Of a DNA stretch of 33,826 nucleotides, positions 16,557 through 24,452 are shown one piece after another. Made by a program: the position numbers and the translations under genes. Source of the stretch: JAICYJ01 sp038212095 (GTDB lineage: Bacteria; Actinomycetota; Thermoleophilia; Gaiellales; JAICJC01); the NCBI GenBank assembly GCA_038212095.1, contig JBBQUW010000033.1:1-33826 (forward strand), read 5' to 3'. The stretch's first letter is position 1. Each line of letters starts with the position of its first letter. The notes beneath the pieces are model-generated. The model was given only the letters and a program-made list of their open reading frames with translations. It ran no database searches and was not told the DNA's origin.

Positions 16557-17219
16557 CTACAGCAGTGCTTCGAGTCCCAGCGTCAGCCCGGGTGGTAGCT
16601 CGCGCACCCGCCTGATCGCGAGCACCACACCAGGCGCGAACGCGTCTCGAGACGAGGTGTCGTGGCGGATCGTCAGCGTCTCTCCGAGTCCGCCCAGGAT
16701 CACCTCCTGGTGCGCCACCAGGCCGGGGAGCCGCACGCTGTGGATGGGCACCCCGCCGCCCATGCGGGCAGCGGTGGCCAGCGAGGTGCCAGATGGCGCG
16801 TCGCGTTTGGTGTCCGCGTGCAGCTCGACGATCGCTGCCGCCGGCATGTGGGCGTGCGCCTCCTGCGCGAAGCGCATCATCAGCACCGCGCCGATCGCGA
16901 AGTTGGCGGCATGGAACAGCTGCACGCCGCGGGCGGCGGCGCGCGCGCCGAGCTGCTCGAGCTGGTCGTCGCCGAGGCCGGTGGTGCCGAGAACGATCGG
17001 TAGGCCGGCCGCGATCGCCGTCTCGCAGGCCTCGGCGGCGAACGCGGGCGCGGTGAAGTCGACCACCATGTCGCCGCCCGCCACGACCGCCTGACCGAGC
17101 GTTGTGCCGAGCGACGGAGCAGCGGATGCCACCAGCTCGAGTCCCGGCTCACGCTCGATGGCGGGGATCAGCGCGCGGCCGACCTGGCCACTCGCGCCGG
17201 AGAGGATGACGCGGATCAT
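16557..17219 (-). CDS. dapB: 4-hydroxy-tetrahydrodipicolinate reductase
   Basis: A 220-residue enzyme with the Rossmann motif GASGQVG at 8-14 and the catalytic block HADTKRDAPSGT. There His134 and Lys138 align with E. coli His159 and Lys163. It reduces the DapA product with NAD(P)H in the lysine/diaminopimelate pathway. It is shorter than the usual 245-270 residues, mostly through compact loops in the N-terminal half, but the active site is intact. The ATG at 17219 has TAAGCT 6 nt upstream and no Shine-Dalgarno. It lies downstream of the M16 protease gene with a 56-bp gap, as often seen in actinobacteria. Confidence 0.96.
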   Translation of the reverse strand: MIRVILSGASGQVGRALIPAIEREPGLELVASAAPSLGTTLGQAVVAGGDMVVDFTAPAFAAEACETAIAAGLPIVLGTTGLGDDQLEQLGARAAARGVQLFHAANFAIGAVLMMRFAQEAHAHMPAAAIVELHADTKRDAPSGTSLATAARMGGGVPIHSVRLPGLVAHQEVILGGLGETLTIRHDTSSRDAFAPGVVLAIRRVRELPPGLTLGLEALL

Positions 17220-17225
17220 CGCGTG

Positions 17226-17231
17226 AGCTTA
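17226..17231 (-). promoter_or_regulatory. -10 box of dapB, leaderless
   Basis: TAAGCT on the minus strand ends 6 nt before the dapB ATG. No Shine-Dalgarno and no clear -35 are seen. Confidence 0.35.
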
Positions 17232-17275
17232 CCGTCGTCCCGGGTCTGGGGAGCGATTGCGCTACCGCTGAGCAA

Positions 17276-18562
17276 TCAGCGCAATGCGGGATTGAGCGCG
17301 GCGACCGCCTCGCGGAAGCGATCCTCATCCGGCCCGATGCCGGCCACCGAGAGACGCTCAGGCGCGAACAGCTGGCGGGCCAGCGCTGCCACCGCCTCCG
17401 GATCGACGGCGTCGATCTCGGCGCAGATCCGGTCCAGCGAGAGCAGCTCGGTGTCGGTCAGCACGGACTTGCCCAGCCGGCTGGCGCGGTTGGAGGTCGA
17501 CTCCATCGAGAGCATGATGCGACCCTTCAGGTTCTCCTTGGCCCGCTGCAGCTCGCCGGGCTCGATCTCGCCGTCACCCATCCGCGTCAACTGGTCGACC
17601 GTGATCCGCATGCACTCCGCCAGATTGTCCTCCCGGGTGCCAACGTAGACGCCAACCATGCCGGTATCGGCGTACTGGGATGCGAACGTGTACACCGAGT
17701 AGGCCATGCCGCGCTTCTCGCGGATCTCCTGGAACAGGCGCGACGACGCCGATCCACCCAGCATCGAGTCGAGCAGCGAGGCGGCGAATCTGCGCCGGTC
17801 CGAGCGCGGCAGACCGATCCCGCCCAGGCAGACGTGGTACTGCTCGCTGGTCTTGGTCTGGAACCGGATCTGGGGATGCAGCTCGCTCACCCACACTGGT
17901 CGCACGCCCGCTGACGGGTCGGGCAGCTTGGCGTAGCGGCCGAAGCGCTGCTCGATCGCGTGCGTCAGCGGCTCGTGCTCGAGGTTACCCGCCGCGGCGA
18001 CGACGATGTTCGAGCCGACGTAACGGTTGGCGTGGTAGTCGCGCACCATCTCGACGTCCATCGCCCTGATGGCGTCCGCAGTGCCGATCACCGGCCGGCC
18101 GAGCGGATGATCCGAGAACACCGCTGTCGAGATCAGGTCATGGACGAGGTCGTGATAGCTGTCCTCGTACATCGCGATCTCCTCCAGCACCACCTCGCGC
18201 TCGGAGGCCAGCTCGTCCGCGTCGAACGTCGGCGCCAGCAGCATGTCGCTCATCACGTCCAGCGCCGGCTCCAGGTGCGCGTCCAGCACCCGAGCGTAGA
18301 TCACCGTGTACTCCTTGGCGGTGGCGGCGTTCAGCTCCCCACCGAGGCCGTCGAACACCTGCGCGATCTGGATGCCGGTAAAGCGCGACGACCCCTTGAA
18401 CAGCAGGTGCTCGATAAAGTGGCTGATGCCGGCGTTGCCGAGGTGCTCATCCCGAGAGCCGGCGCCGATCCACATGCCGATCGCGATCGACCGCACCGAC
18501 CGGACGCGCTCGGTCACGATCCGCTCGCCGCCATCGAGCGTGGTTACGGAGTAGCGCTGCAC
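17276..18562 (-). CDS. M16-family zinc protease (insulinase/PqqL-like)
   Basis: A 428-residue processing-peptidase-type protein. The inverted zinc motif HxxEH lies in HFIEHLLFKG (His48, Glu51, His52), and the third ligand Glu is in EVVLEE near residue 128. A second half-domain carries the R-x-Y-type substrate region (EKRGMAYSVY). This arrangement matches the single-chain M16 proteases found beside pnp in Gram-positives. The substrate is unknown. GTG 18562 is preferred because a TAGAGT box ends 7 nt before it; GTG 18571 is an alternative but overlaps that box. It lies 3' of pnp beyond a set of hairpins. Confidence 0.93.
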   Translation of the reverse strand: MQRYSVTTLDGGERIVTERVRSVRSIAIGMWIGAGSRDEHLGNAGISHFIEHLLFKGSSRFTGIQIAQVFDGLGGELNAATAKEYTVIYARVLDAHLEPALDVMSDMLLAPTFDADELASEREVVLEEIAMYEDSYHDLVHDLISTAVFSDHPLGRPVIGTADAIRAMDVEMVRDYHANRYVGSNIVVAAAGNLEHEPLTHAIEQRFGRYAKLPDPSAGVRPVWVSELHPQIRFQTKTSEQYHVCLGGIGLPRSDRRRFAASLLDSMLGGSASSRLFQEIREKRGMAYSVYTFASQYADTGMVGVYVGTREDNLAECMRITVDQLTRMGDGEIEPGELQRAKENLKGRIMLSMESTSNRASRLGKSVLTDTELLSLDRICAEIDAVDPEAVAALARQLFAPERLSVAGIGPDEDRFREAVAALNPALR

Positions 18563-18569
18563 GCGCCGC

Positions 18570-18575
18570 ACTCTA
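18570..18575 (-). promoter_or_regulatory. -10 box of the M16 protease gene, leaderless
   Basis: TAGAGT on the minus strand ends 7 nt before the GTG at 18562. The placement fits the leaderless pattern and helps choose between two in-frame GTG codons. Confidence 0.35.
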
Positions 18576-18599
18576 GCAGCGCGGTTTTTGGCAGTCTGT

Positions 18600-18675
18600 C
18601 CCCCCGACGGGGGGCGGCGACGCCGAAACGCCGCCGGTCGCGCGGGCGGGGTCGCTGTCCAGCAGCGACCCCGCC
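18600..18675 (-). terminator. Three tandem GC hairpins after pnp
   Basis: Read on the minus strand after the pnp stop there are three perfect stems. The first is 13 bp with a 5-nt loop (18645-18657 with 18663-18675). The second is 7 bp (18613-18619 with 18629-18635). The third is six C/G pairs (18600-18605 with 18609-18614). None is followed by a U-tract, so these are GC-only terminators or 3'-end stabilisers of pnp mRNA. Confidence 0.65.
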
Positions 18676-18688
18676 ATCGCGCCCTTCC

Positions 18689-21172
18689 TTAGCGCCGCCG
18701 GCCGCGATCGCCGCCACGGTCACGGCCGCCGCCGCCGCGTGGCCGATCGCTCTCCGAGCGCTCCGGTGCTGGGTTCGCCTCGGCCACCGCGACCAGGTCC
18801 TCGGCCGAGATCTCGCCACCGGCGTCGTTCAGCTTCGCCAGCAGCGTCAGGCCGACCCGGCCGCGATCCTTGTCCACCTCGACGACGGTCACGCGAACGT
18901 GATCGCCGCGAGCGAGCACCTGCTCGGCCGAGGCCAGGCGGTTGCCCTTGGGCAGGATGCGGCTGACGTGCAGCAGACCGTCGACGCCCTTCTTGAGGTT
19001 GACGAAGGCGCCGAACTCGGCCAGCTTGACCACCTCACCGGTGAACTCCTCGCCCACCTCGATCTCCTTGGTCATCGAGTCGATCGCCTGGCGGGCAGCC
19101 TCGGCCAGCTCGCCGTTCGTCCCGTACAGGCGGATCGTGCCGTCCTCCTCGATGTCGATCTGCACCTCGTACTCAGCCTCGAGCGAGCGGATCGTCTCGC
19201 CGCCCTTACCGATCACCATGCCGATGAAGTCGGGATGGATCTTGGTCGAGATGATGCGCGGTGCGTGCGCCGCGACCTCCTCGCGGGGAGCGGCCAGCGC
19301 CTCCCGCATCTTGGCCAGGATGGTCAGCCGCGCGTCCCGGGCCTGAGCCAGGGCGGTGCGCAGGATCTCGGTGGTGACACCGGTGATCTTGATGTCCATC
19401 TGCAGCGCGGTGACGCCGTGCTCGGTGCCCGCGACCTTGAAGTCCATGTCACCGAGGTGATCCTCGGCTCCCTGGATGTCGGTCAGGATGACGTGCGAGT
19501 CACCCTCCTTGATCAGGCCCATCGCGATGCCCGCGACCGGCGCCTTGATCGGTACGCCGGCATCCATCAGCGAGAGGGTCGAGCCGCACACCGATGCCAT
19601 CGACGAGGAGCCGTTCGACTCCATGATCTCGGACACCAGCCGCATCGTGTAGGGGAACTCGTCCGAGCTGGGGATGACGGGCACCAGTGCCCGCTCCGCC
19701 AGCGCGCCGTGACCGATGTCGCGACGCTTGGGCCCGCGCATGAAGCCGGTCTCACCGACGCTGTAGGGCGGGAAGTTGTAGTGGTGGATGTAGCGCTTGG
19801 TCTCGTCCAGCGAGAGGTCGTCGATCCTCTGCTCCTCCTTGCCGGTGCCGAGCGTGCAGAGCGTCAGCGCCTGCGTCTGGCCACGGGTGAAGAGGGCCGA
19901 GCCGTGGGTGCGCGGCATCACCGACACCTCGGACGTGATCGAGCGGATCTCGGTCTCGGAGCGGCCGTCCGGGCGCCGCTTCTCGACCGCGATCTTGGTG
20001 CGCACGATCTCCTTGTAGAGCTTGTCCGACGCCGACGAGACGGCGGCCCGGGCGAGCGAGTCGAGCGGAGCGTTGCCATGGGCATCCGCCTCGGATCGGC
20101 TCGGGAAGCCGAGGTCGATCGTGGCCTCGATCTGCTCCCGCAGCGCCGCCCGCTTGGCGGACTTGAGCTCCTTGGAGTCCTGCTCGGCGTCCGACAGCGC
20201 CCGCACCTGGTCACCGAACTGCGCCTTGACCGTCGGGTAGACGGCCGCGTCCCGCGCCTCGTCGACCAGCTGCTGGAGGGCGAACTGGACGCGCGTACGC
20301 TGGAGCACGTCCGCGTCCGTGGATGCGCCGCTAATCTCGGGCGCCTCCTCGGCGAAGATCGCGTTGGCCTTGGGCTGGAGCGCCGCCAGGCCGCCCTCGC
20401 GGATGGCCTGCTGGAGTGCCTCGGCCTTTCCGGCCCGCAGCGACTCGGTGACGGCGCCATCGACCCACTTGGGCTGTCCGGCACGCGCAGCGAGGTCGAT
20501 CTGCAGCTGGCAGATCTGCTTGATCGTGTCGTGGGCCAGCTCGAGCGCCTCGACCAGCGTGTCCTCGCTGATCTCCTGGCCACCGGCTTCGACCATCGTG
20601 ATCGCCTTGGGGGTGCCGCAGACGACCAGGTCGAGCGTCGAGTCCTGCAGCTCCACCAGCGTCGGATTCAGCACCAGGCGGTCATCGATCTGCCCCACGC
20701 GCACGGCTCCGACCGGGCCCATGAAGGGCAGCGGCGAGAGCATCAGCGCGGCGGAGGCACCGTTCATGCCCAGGATGTCGTGGCCATGCACCTGATCGGC
20801 CGAGAGCGTGGTGATGATCACCTGCACCTCGTTCTTGTAACCCTTGGGCCACAGCGGCCGGATCGGTCGGTCGACCATCCGCGCGGTCAGGATCGCCTTC
20901 TCGCCGGCTCGTCCCTCGCGCTTGAAGAAGCCGCCCGGAATCTTTCCGGCGGCGTACATCTTCTCTTCGACGTCGACGGTGAGCGGGAAAAAGTCCGCTC
21001 CCTCGCGCCCCTCGGTACGTCCGACGGCCGTGGCCAGCACGACCGTGCCGCCCTGACGCACCAGCACGGCGCCATGCGCCTGCTTGGCGACGACGCCTGT
21101 CTCGAACGTGATCTCACGACCGCCCACGGCGATCGAGAGCCGTGTTGCCTCTGGCTCCACTGCGATGCTCAT
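18689..21172 (-). CDS. pnp: Polynucleotide phosphorylase
   Basis: An 827-residue PNPase with RNase PH domain 1 (about 12-150), a helical domain, RNase PH domain 2 (about 405-630), KH (GKGG near 655-658) and S1 (about 708-780), ending in an Arg/Gly-rich tail. The catalytic block AEDHLGDMDFKVAG contains Asp571, Asp577 and Lys579, which match E. coli Asp486, Asp492 and Lys494. The offset of about 85 residues shows an enlarged N-terminal half, mainly in the helical linker region at about 225-400. The enzyme degrades RNA 3'-5' with phosphate. It follows rpsO, as in most bacteria, with a GC hairpin between them. Confidence 0.98.
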   Translation of the reverse strand: MSIAVEPEATRLSIAVGGREITFETGVVAKQAHGAVLVRQGGTVVLATAVGRTEGREGADFFPLTVDVEEKMYAAGKIPGGFFKREGRAGEKAILTARMVDRPIRPLWPKGYKNEVQVIITTLSADQVHGHDILGMNGASAALMLSPLPFMGPVGAVRVGQIDDRLVLNPTLVELQDSTLDLVVCGTPKAITMVEAGGQEISEDTLVEALELAHDTIKQICQLQIDLAARAGQPKWVDGAVTESLRAGKAEALQQAIREGGLAALQPKANAIFAEEAPEISGASTDADVLQRTRVQFALQQLVDEARDAAVYPTVKAQFGDQVRALSDAEQDSKELKSAKRAALREQIEATIDLGFPSRSEADAHGNAPLDSLARAAVSSASDKLYKEIVRTKIAVEKRRPDGRSETEIRSITSEVSVMPRTHGSALFTRGQTQALTLCTLGTGKEEQRIDDLSLDETKRYIHHYNFPPYSVGETGFMRGPKRRDIGHGALAERALVPVIPSSDEFPYTMRLVSEIMESNGSSSMASVCGSTLSLMDAGVPIKAPVAGIAMGLIKEGDSHVILTDIQGAEDHLGDMDFKVAGTEHGVTALQMDIKITGVTTEILRTALAQARDARLTILAKMREALAAPREEVAAHAPRIISTKIHPDFIGMVIGKGGETIRSLEAEYEVQIDIEEDGTIRLYGTNGELAEAARQAIDSMTKEIEVGEEFTGEVVKLAEFGAFVNLKKGVDGLLHVSRILPKGNRLASAEQVLARGDHVRVTVVEVDKDRGRVGLTLLAKLNDAGGEISAEDLVAVAEANPAPERSESDRPRGGGGRDRGGDRGRRR

Positions 21173-21192
21173 ATCCTCTTCGTCCCTTCCGC

Positions 21193-21214
21193 GGGCCGGA
21201 TTCTCTGCCGGCCC
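21193..21214 (-). promoter_or_regulatory. Hairpin in the rpsO-pnp spacer
   Basis: GGGCCGG (21193-21199) and CCGGCCC (21208-21214) form a perfect 7-bp stem with an 8-nt loop, ending 21 nt before the pnp start. In E. coli the pnp leader hairpin is cleaved by RNase III and mediates PNPase autoregulation. A similar processing or autoregulatory role here is inference. Confidence 0.45.
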
Positions 21215-21241
21215 ATCCTCCGTCGAGCTTCTGGCAGGCGC

Positions 21242-21511
21242 CTAGCGGCGCAGACCGAGCTCCTTGATGAGGGCTCGATAGCCCTCCAGGTCGTGCCTCT
21301 GCATGTACGTCAGAAGCCGTCGTCGCCGGCCGACCATCTTCAGCAGGCCGCGGCGCGAGTGGTGATCGTGCTTATGCACCTTCATGTGCTCGGTGAGCTC
21401 GGAGATGCGCTGCGTGAGGAGTGCGATCTGCACTCGAGTCGAGCCGGTATCCGTTCCATCCCGGCCGAACTTGCCAACGATCTCCGTTTTCTGCACCTGG
21501 GTAAGCGGCAT
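21242..21511 (-). CDS. rpsO: Ribosomal protein S15
   Basis: An 89-residue protein of exactly the usual S15 length. It carries the family signature: TGSTRVQIALLTQRI, LTEHMKVHKHDHHSRRGLL, and the closing RYLLTYMQRHD-type helix with GLRR at the end. It binds 16S rRNA early in small-subunit assembly. The ATG at 21511 has a strong AGGAGG Shine-Dalgarno. It is the first gene of an rpsO-pnp unit and faces the plus-strand sugar nucleotide gene across a 194-bp divergent spacer, in which I see no clear promoter for either direction apart from a TAGGCT at 21665-21670 on the plus strand. Confidence 0.99.
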   Translation of the reverse strand: MPLTQVQKTEIVGKFGRDGTDTGSTRVQIALLTQRISELTEHMKVHKHDHHSRRGLLKMVGRRRRLLTYMQRHDLEGYRALIKELGLRR

Positions 21512-21705
21512 CGCCTACCACCTCCTTGCCGTTGTCGAACGAGACGCCAACACCCCAGAACGACGGCGGCAAGCCTCGCCGATCCGCGGTGCGGTCGCTC
21601 GTGAGGGTAGCACAGGGCCAATCCGCTCCGGCCAGGCGCGGCGCGTTGGCGGGACGCTCCAGGGTAGGCTGGTGCCGCCACCTCCCGACCTAAGGATCGA
21701 ACCCC

Positions 21706-22644
21706 GTGAGCACAGCGGTCGTCACCGGCGGTGCCGGATTCCTCGGATCTCACCTCTGCGAGTACCTGCTCACGCGCGACTGGCGCGTGATCTGTCTCGA
21801 CAACCTCGATACAGGCACGCTCGAGAACATCAAGCACCTGCGCGACCCGGCATTCGACTTCCGCTACCACAACTGCGTCGAGTACATCGATCTGCCGGAG
21901 CCGGTCGATGCCGTCTTTCACCTGGCCAGCCCGGCCAGCCCGGTCGACTACCTGCGGCTGCCGCTGCACACGCTCAAGGTCGGCTCATATGGCACCCACA
22001 ACGCGCTTGGCCTGGCGAAGTTCAAGCGGGCCCGGTTCCTGATCGCCTCCACGTCAGAGGTGTACGGCGATCCCGAGGTGCATCCGCAGCAGGAGGAGTA
22101 CTGGGGCAACGTCAACCCGGTCGGGCCGCGCGGCGTCTACGACGAGGCGAAGCGGTACTCCGAGGCGATGACGATGGCCTACCACCGCCAGCAGGGCGTC
22201 GACACCCACATCGTGCGGATCTTCAACACGTACGGCCCGCGTATGCGCCAGCACGATGGACGCGCCATCCCCACCTTCATTCGCCAGGCGCTCGAGGGCA
22301 AGCCGATGACGGTGTTCGGCGACGGCAGCCAGACGCGCTCGTTCTGCTACGTCGACGACCTGATCGAGGGCATCTTCCGGCTGGCGATGAGCGACTTCCA
22401 CATGCCCGTCAATATCGGCAACCCCGACGAGATGACGCTGATCGACCTGGCCGGGCGAATCAAGAAGCTGACCGGCACCAGCTCCGAGATCGTGTTCGAG
22501 GGCTTGCCGGTGGACGATCCGAAGGTGCGCAAGCCCGATATCACCCGCGCCCGGGAGGTGCTGGGCTGGGAGCCGAGCGTGACGCTTGACGATGGGCTAC
22601 GAAGGACGCTCGAGAGCTTGGGTGTGTCGCCGATCGCGATATGA
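21706..22644 (+). CDS. UDP-glucuronate decarboxylase (UDP-xylose synthase)-like
   Basis: A 312-residue extended short-chain dehydrogenase. The NAD-binding motif GGAGFLG is at 8-14, STSEVYGDPEVHPQ-type active site near 115-128, VNPVGPRGVYDEAKR with Tyr145 and Lys149, and the YGPRM(R)xxDGR block. The EVYGDPEVHPQ and YDEAKR segments closely match UDP-xylose synthases, which convert UDP-glucuronate to UDP-xylose for cell-surface polysaccharides. A dTDP-glucose dehydratase-like activity is a less likely alternative. GTG 21706 follows an AAGGAT Shine-Dalgarno. The stop overlaps the next start as ATGA. This pair interrupts the minus-strand translation cluster. Confidence 0.9.
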   Translation: MSTAVVTGGAGFLGSHLCEYLLTRDWRVICLDNLDTGTLENIKHLRDPAFDFRYHNCVEYIDLPEPVDAVFHLASPASPVDYLRLPLHTLKVGSYGTHNALGLAKFKRARFLIASTSEVYGDPEVHPQQEEYWGNVNPVGPRGVYDEAKRYSEAMTMAYHRQQGVDTHIVRIFNTYGPRMRQHDGRAIPTFIRQALEGKPMTVFGDGSQTRSFCYVDDLIEGIFRLAMSDFHMPVNIGNPDEMTLIDLAGRIKKLTGTSSEIVFEGLPVDDPKVRKPDITRAREVLGWEPSVTLDDGLRRTLESLGVSPIAI

Positions 22645-23333
22645 GCACCGCGGGCCGCATCCTGGCGATGGGTGGCGGCGGATTCTCGGCCGGGAACGTG
22701 GGCCTCGACGACTACCTGCTGGAGATGACGGGCGCCGGCCGGCCGCGGGTCTGCTTCGTCCCGACCGCGAGCGGCGACGCCGACGGCTACATCGAGCGGT
22801 TTTTGGTGGCACTCGGCGAGCGGGCGGAGTGCTCGGTGCTGCAGCTGTTCGCGCGGCAGATCGACGATCTGCGGGCACACCTGCTGTCGCAGCACGTGAT
22901 CTACGTCGGCGGCGGTAACACCGCCAACATGCTGGCGGTCTGGCGGCTGCACGGCGTGGACGAGGTGCTGCGCGAGGCGTGGCGGGCGGGAGTGATCCTG
23001 TGCGGCCCCTCGGCCGGCGGCAACTGCTGGTTCGAGGGATGCTCCACCGACTCCTTCGGGCTCGCCCTCTCGTCGCTGAACGACGGGCTGGGACTGCTCC
23101 CCGGCAGCTTCTGCCCGCATTACGACGGCGAGCCCCTGCGCCAGCCGACTTACCGGGCGGCGGTGGCCGCGGGCGAGCTGCCGCCAGGCTTCGCAGCCGA
23201 CGACGGAGTCGGGCTGCTGTTCGCCGGCCGAGAGCTGCGCGAGATCGTCAGCGAGCGTACCGGCGCGACCGCCTACCGCGTCGAGCCGGGTGCAGAGGTG
23301 GCGCTCACAGCTCGGCTGCTGGTCGGCTCCTGA
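22641..23333 (+). CDS. S51-family peptidase (peptidase E/cyanophycinase type)
   Basis: A 230-residue class I glutamine amidotransferase-like fold. The nucleophile elbow is GPSAGG with Ser124. Asp137 and His160 are at spacings matching the Ser-Asp-His triad of E. coli PepE (120, 135, 157). YVGGGNTANMLAVWR and LLPGSFCPHYDGEP are typical of the family. Members cleave Asp-Xaa dipeptides or cyanophycin-like peptides; this short cytoplasmic form, with no signal peptide, is closer to dipeptidase E. It is coupled by an ATGA overlap to the UDP-xylose synthase gene. A functional link to sugar metabolism is not obvious. Confidence 0.9.
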   Translation: MSTAGRILAMGGGGFSAGNVGLDDYLLEMTGAGRPRVCFVPTASGDADGYIERFLVALGERAECSVLQLFARQIDDLRAHLLSQHVIYVGGGNTANMLAVWRLHGVDEVLREAWRAGVILCGPSAGGNCWFEGCSTDSFGLALSSLNDGLGLLPGSFCPHYDGEPLRQPTYRAAVAAGELPPGFAADDGVGLLFAGRELREIVSERTGATAYRVEPGAEVALTARLLVGS

Positions 23334-23337
23334 CGGT

Positions 23338-23493
23338 TCAGCAGCCGCCCGACGTCGGACCGGAGCAGGAGTGGCCGGGGCCCACGAGCGCAATCAGCAG
23401 CAGGTAACCCACCACGATCGCGATCACGATCAGCAGCTTCTTCCACCATGCCATGCCCGCGGCGGTCGACCAGCGCGTGGGGAGCTCGGACAT
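23338..23493 (-). CDS. 51-aa single-pass membrane protein
   Basis: The short ORF encodes 51 residues. A basic/aromatic segment (MAWWKK, 14-19) is followed by one strongly hydrophobic helix (about 20-38) and a polar tail with two cysteines, H-S-C-S-G-P-T-S-G-G-C at the very C-terminus. The start ATG at 23493 is preceded by a GAGCGGAG purine stretch. It is 11 bp downstream of ribF on the same strand, so it is probably the last gene of the truB-ribF unit, and its stop faces the peptidase stop 4 bp away. The function is unknown. Codon use (G/C in third positions) fits a real gene. Confidence 0.65.
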   Translation of the reverse strand: MSELPTRWSTAAGMAWWKKLLIVIAIVVGYLLLIALVGPGHSCSGPTSGGC

Positions 23494-23504
23494 CTCCGCT
23501 CAGT

Positions 23505-24452
23505 CTAGACCGCTGAGTCGCCGGACGGCATGTGCGTGAACGTCCGCACGGCGGCGATGTCACGGTGCACCTGTGCCACCAGCTCCTCGATCGAGCCGTA
23601 CCGCTCCTCGCCCCGCAGCCGGTGGGTGAACTCGATCCGCAGCGGACGGCCGTAGACGTCGCGGTCGAAGTCGAGCAGGTGGGCCTCGATCCGGACGCGG
23701 TCGCGGGCGTCGGAGAAGGTGGGGTTGTAGCCGACGCTGATGGCGGCCGCGAAACGTTCGCCGTCGACGTGCGCCCAGCCGGCGTAGATGCCGATGGCGG
23801 GTACGGCTGTATGCGGTGCAGCCTCGAGGTTGGCGGTGGCGAAGCCGAGCTCCCGCCCGCGGCCGTCGCCGCGCACGATCGTCCCCTCGATCCAGGCCGC
23901 GCGGCCCAGCAGCCCGGCGGCCTGCTCGACGTGGCCGGCCGTGATCAGATCGCGGATGCGCGAGGACGAGACGATCGAGCCGCCTGCCTCCAGCAGCGGT
24001 GCCGATTCGACGTCGAACCCGAGCCGCTCGCCCGCGGCCGACAGCGTATCGATCGATCCCTGCGCGCGATGCCCGTAGCGGAAGTTGCTGCCGACGATCA
24101 CGAGTCGCGCGGCCAGCGCGTCGCACAGCACGCGCTGCTCGAACTGCGCGTGATCCAGCTGTGAGAACGCGAGGTCGAACCGGATCTGCACCAGCTCGTC
24201 GATTCCCAGCTCCGCCACCATCTCGCGCTTGCGGTCGGGCGTGGACAGCTCCAGCGGGGCCAGCTCCGGCCGCAGCACCGACATCGGGTGCGGCTCGAAG
24301 GTCACGACGGTCGACGCCAGCCCGCGGCTGCCTGCCGCCTCGATCGTGCGCTCGATCACGCGCCGGTGGCCCAGGTGGACGCCGTCGAAGCTGCCGATCG
24401 CGATCGCGCGCGGCGTGGCCGGCAGACCATCCAGCGATCCGTGCAGCATCAT
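23505..24452 (-). CDS. ribF: Bifunctional riboflavin kinase/FAD synthetase
   Basis: A 315-residue enzyme of usual length. The N-terminal nucleotidyltransferase domain has GSFDGVHLGH at 20-29 and NFRYGHRAQG. The C-terminal flavokinase domain has GRGRELGFATANLE and YNPTF. It converts riboflavin to FMN and then FAD. The start is ATG 24452, overlapping the truB stop as ATGA; the next codon is also ATG. A much longer upstream frame exists but is antisense-type filler. The truB-ribF order is conserved across bacteria, and coupling suggests joint expression. Confidence 0.97.
   Translation of the reverse strand: MMLHGSLDGLPATPRAIAIGSFDGVHLGHRRVIERTIEAAGSRGLASTVVTFEPHPMSVLRPELAPLELSTPDRKREMVAELGIDELVQIRFDLAFSQLDHAQFEQRVLCDALAARLVIVGSNFRYGHRAQGSIDTLSAAGERLGFDVESAPLLEAGGSIVSSSRIRDLITAGHVEQAAGLLGRAAWIEGTIVRGDGRGRELGFATANLEAAPHTAVPAIGIYAGWAHVDGERFAAAISVGYNPTFSDARDRVRIEAHLLDFDRDVYGRPLRIEFTHRLRGEERYGSIEELVAQVHRDIAAVRTFTHMPSGDSAV

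Noticed and set aside
17960..21604. A 1214-codon open frame on the plus strand
   Set aside because: It is antisense to M16, pnp and rpsO, which have clear motifs; long antisense frames arise from the GC-biased third codon positions.
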